NCBI RefSeq assembly: GCF_018873765.1
Contig: NC_057924.1
Coordinates: forward strand, 4,650,001 to 4,714,000
Reading direction: 5' to 3'
Length of the DNA stretch: 64,000 nucleotides
From: Telopea speciosissima
Lineage: Eukaryota > Streptophyta > Magnoliopsida > Proteales > Proteaceae
Positions 45,560 through 57,900 of this stretch are shown one piece after another. The translations under genes and the position numbers were made by a program. The notes under the pieces were generated by a model. It was given only the letters and a program-made list of their open reading frames with translations, made no database searches and had not been told where the DNA came from. How positions within the stretch are numbered: the stretch's first letter is position 1; each line of letters starts with the position of its first letter.

Positions 45560-45822
45560 CCATTTCTTTTTAGATTAAAGCTAAACTTAGCTCGACTCCC
45601 CCCTCCACTTGTATTGATACCCCAAGGAACAGGCTCATTGTTGTTTCCTAGGGGTTTACCTCTATCTCTCTTCGTGCTTCTGACTCCTCGGTCTGAGTCT
45701 ATGGCTCTTTTGTATTTTCTTTTTTTCTTCTCCTCTCCCTCCTAATTTGAGGGCTGCTGCATTTCCCTTTTTTTTTGGTAATGAATTTTTTAGTCACTAA
45801 AAAAAAACAAAAAAAACAAAAA
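45560..45822 (+). mobile_element. LINE 3' end, plus orientation, joined tail-to-tail to the next LINE
   Basis: GGTAATGAATTTTTTAGTCA followed by an A-rich run matches the 3' tail at 9,390-9,420. The upstream part (CTCTTTTGTATTTTC...) is 3' UTR. It ends in A-runs broken by C, exactly where the minus-strand LINE begins. Confidence 0.7.
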
Positions 45823-45849
45823 AAGGGGCCTATGAGGGATAAGGCTAAG

Positions 45850-48427
45850 CTTGGAGGATACATCAAAAGAGATGGCTTTCCAAATCAAATCGAAAGACCA
45901 AGAGTTGGAGGTCCATCTCCTAAGATTCCTCTCCATCCAGATGTGGTAAATAGCAGAGCCAAACACAAGCTTTCCAACAGTGTCACAAATAGTACAACTA
46001 GGGAAGGTCATGTCCAACCAAAGCCATTCTCTATCAAAGGGAAAGGGTCTCCTGCAACGAGGCCAAATGGTCGAAAGGGCTTTTCTCCAGATGGTGGAGG
46101 TAAAGGGGCAGACAAAGAAGAGGTTGGCAATGTTCTCGGAATCATTCCAACAGAAGATACATGAAGGGGAGGCAGGGATGTTTCGGTGGAGAAGGCTTGG
46201 GTTGGGAGGCAAAGGCTACTAAGGGTTCTCCAGGCTATGAAGCTTTGGTGAGGGATGAGGCTTTTGAACTAGACTACATTGTGCCAAGGGACAAAGGGCC
46301 CAGGGTTTCGAACAAAATTCCAAGCTAATTTAAAGCTAAAAAGGCCGTTGGAGGAGGGAAGCCAAATAACCTTATCCGCATGAGCTGGGGGGGAGGGGGT
46401 AGGGGGCAGGGACGGCCAGATCTGGGAGAGAATAGGGATATGGAGGGTGGGGGGGACTAAGAGCCATGAGAAATGGAGAGGGGGGCAGATTTGGGAATGC
46501 CAGAGGAGTATATCGACCTGATCCCAAAGACATTGTAGAGGACTCCTAGAGGGTGCCTGGGATGAAGCCAAAGGGAGGTGGATGATCTGTCTACAATAGT
46601 AGAGGAGGTGGCTCTAAGGGCAAGGGGGCGAAGGAGAAGAATCTTACGCCAGACCCAAGAAGAGTCAGAGGGGATGGGAACAGTCCAAATGGAATCATTT
46701 TTGAAAAGATGGAAGTAAACCCAGTTGACCCAGATGGAGTCATCTCTAGAGGAGATTTTCCAAATGAGCTTCAGGATACCCGCAGTATTGGAATTGCGGA
46801 TGTGACGAATGTGCAGGCCCCCTTCAGATTTGGGGAGACAGATGGACTTCTAGCTAATTAGATGGAGAAATTTGGAAGTTTCTTTCCCTTTCCAGAGAAA
46901 AGCACAAAAAAGGTTTTCCATAGCTTTGATGGTGGCTTTAGGGATACCATAAATGCCACACCAACAGATGTAAAAAGATTAGAGAACCGAATTAATGCAT
47001 TCGAGTCTGCCAGCATAGGAGAGGAGTTTGCCTTTCCAGAGCTGGAGCCACTTGCGAATATTGTCAAGCATAGGAGTACAATGGTGACTGGAAAGCTTAG
47101 CTGGGATGAGGGGAAGGCCCAGGTATTTGACAGGGAGGGCTCCAATGGAGAAGCCAGTCAGACACAGGAGGGCGTCTCTGTTAGAGTTGGTGATTCTAGA
47201 GAGAAAGATTTTGGATTTGAGGAGGTGGATGCGGAGGCCAGAGAGATTCTCAAAGAGTTGAAGGGAAGACATGACGGCAGAGATAGAAGAGGGGGAGGCC
47301 TTTGAGAAGATCATTGGGTCATCAACAAAGGCCAGGTGGGTAAGGTTGAGGTGTTTGCATTTGGGGATAGGGGAGATTAGGTGAAGGTCAATTTTGATTT
47401 GGAGGCTCCTTGAAAGGATTTTCAAAGCCAGAGAGAAGAGGAAGGGGGAAGGGGGCAACCTTGGCAAATACCAGCTTTGGAATGGAAGAATCCGGGGGGG
47501 AACCATTAATAAGAGCCGAGAAGGAAGGGGAGGAGATGTAAGCGAAAATCCAACGGACAAAAGTGGGGGGAAACCCATTTGGGAAAGCACATCGCAGATG
47601 AAATCCCATCGGAGGGAGTCAAAAGCTTTGTGGAGGTAAATTTTCATAAGGGCCGTAGGTGAATGACATATACGATCAAAACCACGCACAATTTCAGAGC
47701 AATGGATGATATTGTCTGCAATACTTCTGCCATCAACGAATGTAGATTGATTAGGACTAACTAAAGAAGGGATGACAAGCTGAATCCTATTAGCAAGAAT
47801 CTTTGCAATGAACTTGTAAAGAAGATTGCAAAGAGAGATAGGTTTGAAGTGACAGGGAGGAAGCCCCATCTTTTTTAGGGATGGGGCAAAGGAAGGTCTG
47901 TTTGATCTGGGCAAGCTGGTTGGGGTTAAAGAAGAAGCTACGGATTGATGAGATCTCCTTTAATAGAGTCCTAGCAACTAAGGAAGAAACCCATACTGAA
48001 GCCATCAGGCCCAGAAGTCTTGTTGAATTTATGGGAATGGATAGCCCTGAAATTTCATCATCAAAAGGGATGGCAAGGAGGGAGTCAGCCAGGTGGGAGG
48101 GACAAACTTGTTGTGAGGTCAAGGGGGAAGGGAGAGGGAGGGGGAGGGGGGATTGAAGAGGGAGGAGAAGAAGGAGATAGTCTCAGACTTGATGTCTTGG
48201 ACGGAGGAGAGAGGAGACCTGTCATGAGCAAGGAGCAAGGTGATGGAATTGGAGTTCAACCTGGCTCTCAAGGAGCGGTGAAAGTAAGCCGTGTTGGAGT
48301 CTCCAAGCTCCAACCACTTAATGCGGGATTTTTGGCGTATGAAGCTTTCTTCTTGGATAGAAAGGGAGGAGAGCTCCTCGGAAAGCTTTTTCTCCTCAAT
48401 AGCAAGCGTGGGGTTGAGCGAGTCCGA
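45850..48427 (-). pseudogene. Minus-strand LINE ORF2, 3' part (RT, zf-RVT)
   Basis: RT blocks: QTFLCPIPKKDGASSLS, PISLCNLLYKFIAKILANRI, PNQSTFVDGRSIADNI, SLRWDFICDVLSQMGF and the catalytic-site remnant LAFVDDPMIFS. The conserved KIDLHKAFD reads KIYLHKAFD, losing the first catalytic aspartate. Then LPVKYLGLPLIPAKLS (thumb) and zf-RVT/C-terminal blocks FICPF-like and KLVFGSAIYHIWMERNLRRW. Broken by several frameshifts. Confidence 0.88.
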
Positions 48428-48435
48428 TCGGAGCG

Positions 48436-50789
48436 TGTTAGAGTTATTGGAAACTATGTAATAAGGGTAGTTTAGGAACTAGCCTTTTGTCTAGTTGTCC
48501 TATTGTGTATTTTCTAGCTATTTTCCTTATTTACCTTTTACCTCCCTAGGGAGGTGTATGTAATTGTTCTTCTCATTAATGAATCGATATAGCTGTGTTG
48601 AGAACTAACTCAACACACAACACTTGCTACTGTAACACCTCTTCTCTTCTCCTCTCTTCCCCTTTCTTCTTCTTTTGCTTGCAGCTGTAACCTGAAACTG
48701 GACTTGGTATCAGAGCAAAACCAGGCTTGAGAGTCTTGTTCAGTTCCTGGTTCCTATTCTTTTCTTCTCTTTGAAATCCTAGGGCATCAAGGATTTCAAG
48801 GAGGAGATTCCAATGTAAAGATTTGTTAAAATAGTATGAAATAGGTTCTTTATAACCTATTTAGAGGATTGAAAGTACTACTTGAGCTGTGTTGAAGCTC
48901 TTTGGAAGATTTGGAGCTCACCCAGCTGCTGCCAGGATTACCGCCAGCTTCAAGTTGCAGGTTCTCTACCTCCCTCTCTCGGCATGTGTTTGGGTATTAG
49001 ACTGGACTACTAGAATCGCCTAAGGATCCTTATAATAACCCCTATGTCTCTCCTTGCTGATTGAAGGAGCTCTATGAGCATAACTCCTTTTCGTGGGATC
49101 CCATTTGCTGCCCAGGTAAAGCCAAGAATGCTCTGTTTCTGTCTTTCTTGCATTTGGACTGCTACATGCTGCTTCCTTGGTTGAGAAATACTTATGGACA
49201 TCTATTGTGAAGCATTTGGACTTGTTTAAAGTTGGTGCTACTCCTTGGACAGTATTAGAGTGAAGTGTAAGCAAGGCTGTTCTTGCTTTTCTCTCTTTGC
49301 TGAAATTTGATTATTGGGTCGGGTTCCATATTTGGGTTGAGTGTGTACTCCCCACTTGTCTTTGGTGTTCTTGTTTATGGTCAAATGCTGCTTCCCTTAC
49401 AATATGGTTGATCCGGATACATTTGTACTTGGTTCGGCTGATTCACAGCCCACTATAACACAAATAGTCCCTCCGATTGTTTATGAGAACTCACACAGTC
49501 ACACCCATAGATTTCCATCGTGAAGCTTGGTAACACTAAATATTTGAATTGGTCACATTCAGGGAAGCTTTCCCTTAGGAGCAAAGGGAGGCTTGGGTAC
49601 ATTACTGGTGCTATTAAAGTCCCAGAAGCTGGATCTCCTACTTATGAGAAATGGGAGACCGAAAATTCCCTTGTTATGACCTGGTTAATCTTCTCCATGA
49701 AGCCTGAGATTGGAAGAAGGTTTATGCGTAAAGAAACTACCAAGGCAATTTAGGACAGTGTCTCCCAGACATTTGATAGAGTGGGGGACTTTGCCAAGGT
49801 TTATCAACTTCACCAAAAAATTATTGCAATGAGGCAGGGTGATAGGACCATTTCAGAGTACTATAATGCTTATATTAGTCTTTTGGAGGAGTATGACCAC
49901 TACATGGATCTTCAATTGACCAACTCAGAGGATGAAGCAAAGGTGAATCACACTCTTGAGAAGGAGCGTGTCTTCACTTTACTTGGTGGCTTGAACCCTG
50001 ATTATGAACCAACCAGGCTCCAGATTTTAGGCCGGTCCCCTTTGCCATCTTTTGATGAGGTCTGTAGCTACCTATAGAGTGAGGAGACTCGGTGTGTTGC
50101 TATGGAGCTAGCATCAGCATCGTCTCTTGTAGCTAGATCCAGTGCAAAGACTGAATTTAGGGCTATGGCTCATGAAGTGTGTGAACTCATATGGTTGAAA
50201 AGACTAGTTCAGGAACTGGGGTATGACACTGAAGGCCCTATGAGACTTTACTGTGATAACAAGGCAGCCATTAGTATCGCCCACAATCCAGTGCAATATG
50301 ACAGAACCAAGCACATTGAAGTTGATCGACACTTCATCAAGGAGAAGATAGACTCTGGCTACATTTGCACTCCTTTTGTGAAGACTGGTGATCAATTGGC
50401 AGACATCGTCACTAAGGCACTTGCTTCTCTTCATTTTGGTACCCTCCTATGCAAGCTAGGAATGCATGACATTTATTCACCAGATTGAGGGGGAGTGTTA
50501 GAGTTATTGGAAACTATGTAATAAGGGTAGTTTAGGAACTAGCCTTTTGTCTAGTTGTCCTATTGTGTATTTTATAGCTTTTTTCCTTATTTACCTTTTA
50601 CCTCCCTAGGGAGGTATATGTAATTGTTCTTCTCATTAATGAATCGATATAGCTGTGTTGAGAACTAACTCAACACACAACACTTGCTACCGTAACACCT
50701 CTTCTCTTCTCCTTCTTCCTCTCCTCGCTTCCCGTTTCTTCTCCAACCTTCTTCTTCTTTTGTTTGCTGCTCTAACCTGAAACTGAACT
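48436..50789 (+). mobile_element. Internally deleted Ty1-copia, nested in the LINE
   Basis: LTRs at 48436-48704 and 50496-50789, both starting TGTTAGAGTTATTGG. They are nearly identical except for an indel of about 25 bp in the pyrimidine-rich end. The tRNA-Met primer site TGGTATCAGAGC lies at 48705-48716 and the purine tract TGAGGGGGAG just before the right LTR. The flanks GAGCG and GAGCC fit a 5-bp target duplication with one change. Gag is joined directly to the end of RNase H. Confidence 0.9.
49402..50488 (+). pseudogene. Copia gag fused by deletion to RNase H
   Basis: From MVDPDTFVLGSADSQ the frame (with stops at 49,521 and 49,751) gives a UBN2-type gag: KLGNTKYLNWSHSGKLSLRS, MRQGDRTISEYYNAY and LGGLNPDYEPTRLQILGR. 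At about 50,100 it jumps to SSLVARSSAKTEFRAMAHEV, DNKAAISIAHNPVQYDRTKH and the terminal LGMHDIYSPD. The nucleocapsid knuckle, protease, integrase and RT are all deleted. The resulting 128-codon RNase H frame is intact. Confidence 0.9.
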
Positions 50790-50799
50790 GAGCCGGGAT

Positions 50800-51950
50800 T
50801 GAACAAGGGCGAGATCAGACGGGCAAGAGGAGATAGGGGACGGGATATTGCCAAAGGTGGAAAGGTTCCAACTTTTGAGGGCAGACTTGGTGAGACGAAG
50901 CTTTCTAGTAAAGGCAATAAGAGGGAGGGAGGGGCAAAAAATGGGAGTGCGCCAAGCTTTAAGGAAGGTGGGGAGGAACAGATGATGGGAGGTCCACATG
51001 TCAAAAATTTGAAGGGATTAGGGTCGAAGGAAGAATAGAGCTGGATAAGAAGGTGGCAAGGGCTATGGTCAGACAATCTTTGGAGTTGGAAATTTGCGTG
51101 GGAATGAGGGAGCCAAACTTCATTGATAAGGAAACGGTCAAGCTTGCAAGCTATCCGGTCATTGCCCACTCTCCGATTGTGCCAAGTAAGGGGGGATCCT
51201 GACCATTTAAGGTCGTCGATGCCAAGGTCCTCGATGCAATGATTGAAGGCATTAACAAAAAGAAGATCGAGAGGACGCCCTCCAATTTTCTCGGATTGGG
51301 ATCTGACAAAGTTGAAGTCACCACCCACTCCCCAAGGGAGGGCGTCCATCCCAAATTTAAGGAGGGAGACGTCGGCTCAAAGGGATACACGGTTGGCAGC
51401 CTTATTGCAAGCATAAACCACCGAGAGGAAGAAGGAGATGGAAGAGTTAGGGATGGATAGGTGGAGATGAAGAAGCTGGGAGGAGGAGTGGGAAATAGAG
51501 ATATGAATTTTAGAAGGGTCCCAAAGAATCCAAATACAGCCATTAGGAGAATGGTTGTAGTTGGATAGAAAGGACCAAGAAAGGGCAATAGAGGCTGCAA
51601 TCCAAGAAACATTCTCTTGAAGGACACGAGTTTCAAGAAGAGTGCAAAAGGAGGAATGAGTGGATTTGATAAGAGATCTGATATCATGGTGCTTAGCCAA
51701 GGAATTGAGGCCCTTGACATTAAATGAAGCCAGCCGACATGGGAAACTAGATGGTTTAGGGCAAGGATTTCCTGGGGGGGGGGCACTCTTGTACCTCCGG
51801 CGGAAATAGGCAATAAATGGACGACGAACAAAAGGCCCACAAGAGGGGGAGACCTGACAGAACCCGGGGGAGGGGTAGGAAACTCATTAGATAAAGTTAT
51901 AGAACCAGGGGAGGTGGAGCCGGGGTGGGTAATGGATGCGTCGGGGTGCC
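50800..51950 (-). pseudogene. Minus-strand LINE ORF2, 5' part (endonuclease)
   Basis: APE-type endonuclease blocks appear in order on the minus strand: FCTLLETRVLQENV, GCIWILWDPSKIHIS, GVGGDFNFVRSQSEKIGG, LTWHNRRVGNDRIACKLDRF and LQRLSDHSPCHLLIQ. These include the catalytic GDFN and SDH motifs. The enzyme nicks target DNA for LINE insertion. Frameshifts divide it. ORF2 is cut at 50,790 by the copia insertion. Confidence 0.88.
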
Positions 51951-52221
51951 CGGAAAGGCTAGGGAAAGGGGTATCCGGAAGGGGAGGGATAAGAGAATTA
52001 GAGCTGGATCGTGTTAGGGAAGGCAAGGTGATAGGGTTAGGGTAATGGTTATGGTAGAGATTGGCCGGAGGCAGAATGATGGGGAGGTTATATGAGAAAA
52101 AGGATTGGGGTTCTGGTTGGTAGGTAGATGGGTTGGGTTGGGTTGGGTTGGGAGAAGCTGTTACGAACTTGGGTAGAACTCATACTCAAAAGCTAGCCGT
52201 TAAGGAGAGGGTACCCAAGGA

Positions 52222-52264
52222 CCTATTAACCCACCCACATCCCCATTCATATCCGATGTGGGAC
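52222..52264 (-). promoter_or_regulatory. USE plus TATA-like box in left TRIM LTR
   Basis: On the minus strand GTCCCACATCG (52264-52254) is followed after 24 bp by TTAATAGG (52229-52222), a U6-like USE-TATA spacing. Confidence 0.55.
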
Positions 52265-52500
52265 TATTTTTTCTGCCTTATGCATGGATATCCCAACAAT
52301 CTCCCCCTCCACGCGGAGGGCAAACGTGGAGCTTGAGATCCCGATCTCCCCTCCACGCGGGAGTTGACGTGGAGCCTGAGATCAAACCCGAGAATCCTCG
52401 GCCAAACGGGAATTTCCACGCCCCGGCTCTGATACCACTTGTTAGGAACTTGGGTAGAACTCATCCTCAAAAGCTAGCCGTTAAGGAGAGGGTGCCCAAG

Positions 52501-52545
52501 TACCTATTAACCCACCCACATCCCCATTCATATCCGATGTGGGAC
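52501..52545 (-). promoter_or_regulatory. USE plus TATA-like box in right TRIM LTR
   Basis: Same motif pair and 24-bp spacing as in the left LTR (USE 52545-52535; TTAATAGG from 52510). Confidence 0.55.
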
Positions 52546-52589
52546 TACTTTTCTGCCTTACGCATGGATATCCCAACAAAAGCATGGGC

Positions 52590-54262
52590 TTGATGGGTGG
52601 TATGGGTGGGCCTGATGGGCTGGGGGTGGGCTTGATGAGAGGAGGGTTTAATAGGAGGGGCGTAGGCCTCAAGGGAGGTGGACCTGCAAGGAGGTTGGAT
52701 GGGAGATCTGTTGGCCTGGTAGAGAGAACACGTGGATAAAGGGTTTAAAGAAGGACCGATTGTAGAACATGAACCGCGAAGGGGGGATTTCTCGGGATGC
52801 GATGGAGGGTTAGGCAAAAGGGGGGGGTAACAGAGAACTAGAAAAAGACAAAGTGGGAGGTCGTCTGCAGGAAGGGGAAAGGGGTTGGGAACAGGTGGTT
52901 GCTGGAGGCATGTGAACAGGTAACAGGGGGGAAGGTTGACAAACCTCGCGCAAGAGAGAGATGCCTTTCATGAGAATAGCTTCTGGGGACTGATCAAGAC
53001 TGAGCCACAACTGTAGCAGAGTGTGGGGAGGCCTATAGAGTCAGGGGCCTCCTCTTCGACACTACGAGGGAAGCAGAGGATTCAATTGATCTTCCAAAAG
53101 CAGCATTGGGGGCATTTCAAGGCAAATGGTGCTGCAGAAGAGCCCTAGCAGAGGCTGATGACGACTCTGCCATCTGAGAAGCAGACGCTCTAAGGGAAGC
53201 AGCGGAGTTCAAAAAGTTCGCATCATCCAATCTTTGGGGATTGCTGAGGATCTGATCTGCTAGAGTAGCAGCAGATGGCAGAGCCAAATCATCTGAAGCA
53301 TTACTAGCTAGAAGGGCCTCGGGAGCAGGAGACGGGGGCACCTCCCTGCCTGGAGGAGAACCAAAGGCGGGAAGGTCACGGCGGCGATGTCTGTGATGGC
53401 GGCGAGATGCTATTCTTCCATGGCTTGGAGGTTTGGGGGAGCCAAAAGGGGGTGGAGGTGCAGAGTATCGAGAAGAACCAGGAAGATGCTCAGTTGGTGA
53501 AGAAGTGTGAACCGAGAAGGCATTCGAGTCTGAAGGAGCTTGCGGGGGAGCATCGAGAACTGTTGGTGACGCCAAGTCTACTGGAGGAGCATCAGGAGCA
53601 GCGAGTTAAGCGGAGGAGAGAGGGGTTTTACCAGAACAATCTCTCGACTGATGTCCAAAAACCTTACAATAGAGCAGTGTGGAGGGAGCCAATCACATTT
53701 CACCGGTTGTTCGAAGCTAAAGCCATCTTCTTCCACAATGGAGATGGATGATGGAGGTAGTCAGTCAGCTAAGACATCAATACAAATTCGAGCAAACGAA
53801 AGTCTATCCATCTTCAAGGTGTGAGCGTTGGAGTAGAGCGGATAGCCAATGACCGAACCTATTTGGCTTAGGCAGTCTTGGCTCCAGTAATGCAGGGGGA
53901 GACCAGGGAGGGAAATCCACAAGGGAATAGAGCTGAGGTCTGTGGAGCAGAATATAGGGGTCCCGTTGGCGAAGGAAGATAGGTTTGGTACCAACAATCC
54001 AAGGAGCACCATCAAGGGCGCGAGCTTTCACATCCTCAGAGAAGAACTTGAAGATAAACACACCATTGTCAAGAAGGAAGATGTCCAAAGACCCTTGAGC
54101 TTTCCATTGCTTGGAGAGGGAAGCTTTGACGATGTTGAAAGAGGGTTTGGAACCCAGAAAGTGGCCAACCAAGTAGGCTTGCCATTTGGAGATTTCGAGA
54201 GAAAGAAGATTGTTGGGGGCAGAGGGCAAAGGAAGAGCCATTTTCGATTGAAGGTTTGACAT
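52590..54262 (-). pseudogene. Minus-strand LINE ORF1 (DUF4283)
   Basis: It begins MSNLQSKMALPLPSAPNNLL at 54,262. The DUF4283 domain follows (AYLVGHFLGSKPSFNIVKAS, SKQWKAQGSLDIFLLDNG, GAPWIVGTKPIFLRQRDP). A decayed CCHC knuckle (YCKVFGHQSRDC, first cysteine lost) lies near 53,650. A Ser/Pro-rich tail runs to about 52,590, then the TRIM. Stops from about 53,800 onwards break it. Confidence 0.85.
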
Positions 54263-54482
54263 AATGAAGGGTAAGACCGAAGGTGGAGGAGGAAGGTGGC
54301 TGAGAGAAAAGGGAAGACCATGATTTTGGTCTAGCGGGGGTCACAAGGGTGGTGGTGGAGGCGGCGATGACGGGGGTGGTGGTGGTGGTAGTGGAGGTGG
54401 TGGGGTGGCAGTGGTGGAGAAGGTGTTGGCCGGAGGTGAAGATGGTGGGGGGGAGGTTGAGGAGAGCTCATCTCAAATCATA

Positions 54483-54922
54483 ACTGCCAATTCTAGATTT
54501 CATGTCTTGAACCCATATTACAACACCATGCAATAATTTATTCTTAAAATTAAGGTCATATCGTCAACCAAAGAACTCAACATTTTAGCTATATTAAGAT
54601 GACCAACTTGAAAGACAGTAAAGTACTTGATGAATTCCCTAACCAGAAATTGCTTGGGGAAAATAAGTATGCAATCATATAAGCTTTGATTGTAACAGTA
54701 TATCACCACTAATCTTAAGGACACAAGAAGGATGACACATCAGAATCAACGAGTTTTATACAGATACAAAGCAAAAAATTGATAGGAAATTCTACACACC
54801 ATGGACAACAATTCACCTGCAAAGCTCTAATTGTGTCAAGCATGAGAATAGCAACAAACAACAGGGAAAAGGAAAAACCAACAATATAGAAGAATTCATT
54901 AGTTTCTCAAAATTGCACTTAC
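54483..54922. other. NOT9 copy 2, last intron or 3' sequence
   Basis: Between exon 8 and the LINE I searched for the expected terminal exon (family pattern DDPTTRRWLQQLL) on the minus strand and did not find it. The exon may lie beyond the LINE or be lost. Confidence 0.5.
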
Positions 54923-54992
54923 ATGAAGGCAACTATTGAAGGTTGAATCCCTAAACATTTCCGGAAGGCAAGTTCTTAATGCATCACAAATG
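54923..54992 (-). CDS. NOT9: NOT9 copy 2 exon 8
   Basis: 70 bp, acceptor TGAGACAG, donor CAT|GTAAGT. With two bases of exon 7 it encodes [20 protein letters not shown] and SCLH, matching the family block xACDALRxCLPxxLRDxTF. Confidence 0.83.
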
Positions 54993-57900
54993 CTGTCTCA
55001 GGGAAAGTAAAAAATAGATCATGGTCAAGTCCATTATATGCTGCCTACGGATAAACCAGAAACGAAAAAGATAAAAAAAAGGGAAGGGCCGGGGGAGGGA
55101 GAGAGAAAGAGGTAAAAGAAAATGGCCCAATATAGCTAAGATAAGCACCAAATAAGATGTTAATGAACCTTGGATTATCTGACAGTCTAAGATAACAACG
55201 AATGATATATTTCAGCAGACGAGGAGAGGGCTGCTTGGCAAGATACTGAACCACGGTTCCCAAAACACCAGTCACGTTAACAAACAGCTCTGGTTTTGTA
55301 AAAATATAATTCAGCCCCATATCATGCAGCATAATTTTTTGAACTATAAATGTAGCCACCTGTAAGGTCAAGTACAACAACTTAGTAATCGACCAATGCA
55401 TTACACACACCCCAAAAAAAAATGTGAATTGACTGAAGGGGTTACTGATAAAAAGCAAGAAATGCAACTAAGCCATAAAAACCAAAGGTAGACAATGTGG
55501 GTCCACAAAAGGTGTTCTCTAAAAAAAGGATGGATGAAGTGGCACTGCCTGTTCAGGAATTTTTTTGGGGAGCGGGAAGTTTGATCCTCCTCCATTGTGA
55601 GGAATGGACTGAACTTTTTCAAAAGGGCAGAAACTAGAAGGGGGTCACGAAGGGTGCAAAACTGCAAACTGTTGAAAATCACAACCAAATCTCAGCTGAT
55701 GGTGGATATGATTGTCCTAACCTTGTCCAAAACTGTGACCTTCAAAAAGAATTATGGGTTGGAGGGATCGATGATATTGAGCCTCTTTGGGATGCTAAGG
55801 TTCATCATCCCAATTAATGTCTCTATAATGCAGATGTTCCAGGATCCCTCTGTCTTTTAGGCAATTGACCTAAAGAACCAAAGCCTCTTTGGGATGCTAA
55901 AGTTCATCATCCCAATTAATGTCTCTATGATGCAGGTGTTCCAGGGTCCCTTTGTCTTTTAGGCAATTGACCTAAAGACCCAAATCCTACCTTATACACA
56001 GACTCGATAATCAAGCACACACAATCATGCCCATGAACTTGAATACAAGAAAATAGAACAAGAGAAAAATTGAATACAACGGCAAGAAAGCAATACAAAA
56101 TAGGAAGCACTGACAACAGAAATAGAAGAGACCATTAACCTTTCCATTGCATGCCAAAAATTCTTAACTACAACGGCACCACAATCATTCCACACTGATG
56201 AGTTTTGACATTCCAATGCTAGCCCCGCAAAGAGAAGTGACAGGAATATCCGTATAATGCTTCAGAACTCAAAGAAACATTGCGTATGCAAATCCATGCA
56301 TGCCTGACCACCCTTTGAATTGAATGTGGACCTTCAGAAGAAGAAACACCACGGTCCCAATCTTGCAAGGACAATGAGGATGAAGTGATCCTCTGGTTGG
56401 GCAGGTATTATCAGGTCTCTTTATTTTCCTCTCTTATCCCATCTACACAAATTTTCATTTCCTAGTTGTTGTTACTCAGTAGAGAGAACCTTTCCAGGTC
56501 ACTCCACCCCAGGTGTGGGAAGAGCCTTTAAATTTCAACTACCTCAGCAGCTAAGTTGCATTCTCTCATTGGCCCTCTTTTGTTTCCCAGCAGTAAATCC
56601 ATTTAGGACCATAAGTAATCTGAGAAAGATGGAAATGAGTGTTCAAGGTTCATCAGAAACTAGAGGCATCACCAACATAAATGACATCATGAACCCAAAA
56701 AATTATGCCACATATTTTTCCCACTCTAAAAAGAGATGCCTCAATAAAATGACAAAATTTAAGGGGATTAATAGTTTTATCCATACATAGTAACCTGCAG
56801 CCACATCAACAACCACATTTTATATTTATTTATTATTTTTTTTTTGGGGGGGGGGGGGGACCATAGAATATTTTGAAAGTCTGAGAAAAAAGAATTGCAG
56901 TGGAAAGTGAAGCAAGTTATATGAGTCAGAAGAAATGCTGTGACTCACTGTTTTTGAAAGCTCACTACCAAACTTCATTGCGCACAGGCACTTAGGGATT
57001 ATTTCCGTAGAGAGAAGGAAGCTGATAACTTCTGTATCATCAACCTGCAGAGGAGTGCAGAACTTTTATTTTGTTATGTGCAATTAAATGAATACTATAA
57101 ACAATAATGAACAAAATATTACTAGTGATACATATTGGAAAAAATCTTCTTCAGGCATCAGAGAACTGCATGTGTCTGGGTGATTGTGTTGCATGTATGT
57201 GTGAATGCGCATGTTAAGTGTAAAATAGTTGAACAATAAGTATTAGTTGTTCATAAAGAAACAATTAAACAGAGAACTAAGAAAGTAGACTATGATTTTG
57301 TTCCAATATGCGTGCTGCATGAGCCTTGTCATAAGGAGTCGGGCACATACTCAAGTGACTTGAATGCAATTCAAATTTCTGCAAGTCAAAAATAACTGTA
57401 TTTCCTAAATATGGCTTATTCTGGATTTAGCTTGGTTTAGGAACTATATCCCATTTGGCTCTAGGGGGAAATTTTCTATAGAGTTATACTATCATGGAAA
57501 TCTCTGGAGTACATGGAAGAAAGGTCCAAGATTTCAGTTCGACTGAGATTTCAACCCAGGTCAAAACCAAAATATACCACTGAAACAGCAGAAATATACA
57601 ACTGAAATGACTGAAATGACACCGAAATATGGCCCATTTCGGTGAGAAAACCGAAACAACAAAGACCCCTCAATTTGCATGCCATATTGTTTCGACCAAT
57701 GTTGAAACCGAAATAGGTCGCCAAAATTTCAACATTTTGGTCGGAATTTCAAATGTAAGGGGAGAAAGTCGGATCTGAAGGGAGCACAAGAGGACAGCGA
57801 ATAATAACCATTAATTGATTATGAGTGGCGCAGCAAATTAGGTGACCAATCACGATTGCTTTAGAGGCATTTCATTTGATTATGTAAAGAGAGAATGGTG

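Larger units (their letters stand above)
52159..52578 (-). mobile_element. Complete TRIM, 420 bp, nested in the LINE
   Basis: LTRs 52159-52298 and 52440-52578 (TGTTA(C/G)GAACTTGGG...CCCAACA) flank a 141-bp interior. On the minus strand the tRNA-Met primer site TGGTATCAGAGC (52426-52437) follows the 5' LTR and a GGAGGGGGAGAT tract precedes the 3' LTR. The flanks GAAGC and AAAGC fit a 5-bp target duplication with one change. There is no coding capacity. The sequence is unrelated to the TRIM at 18.6 kb except for the USE motif. Confidence 0.93.
45823..54470 (-). mobile_element. Full-length-type L1 LINE with two nested LTR elements
   Basis: On the minus strand, in order: a CCACC-rich 5' UTR (about 54,470-54,270), ORF1 (54,262 to about 52,000), ORF2 endonuclease (about 51,950-50,800), RT (48,400-46,860) and zf-RVT (46,570-45,830). 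A copia element (48,436-50,789) interrupts ORF2 and a TRIM (52,159-52,578) interrupts the ORF1 tail. The expected 3' tail is missing at 45,823. Many stops show it is older than its guests. It may occupy the last intron of NOT9 copy 2. Confidence 0.85.

Noticed and set aside
50102..50488. Intact 128-codon RNase H frame as a host gene
   Set aside because: It lies between copia LTRs and is the C-terminal end of a deleted pol.
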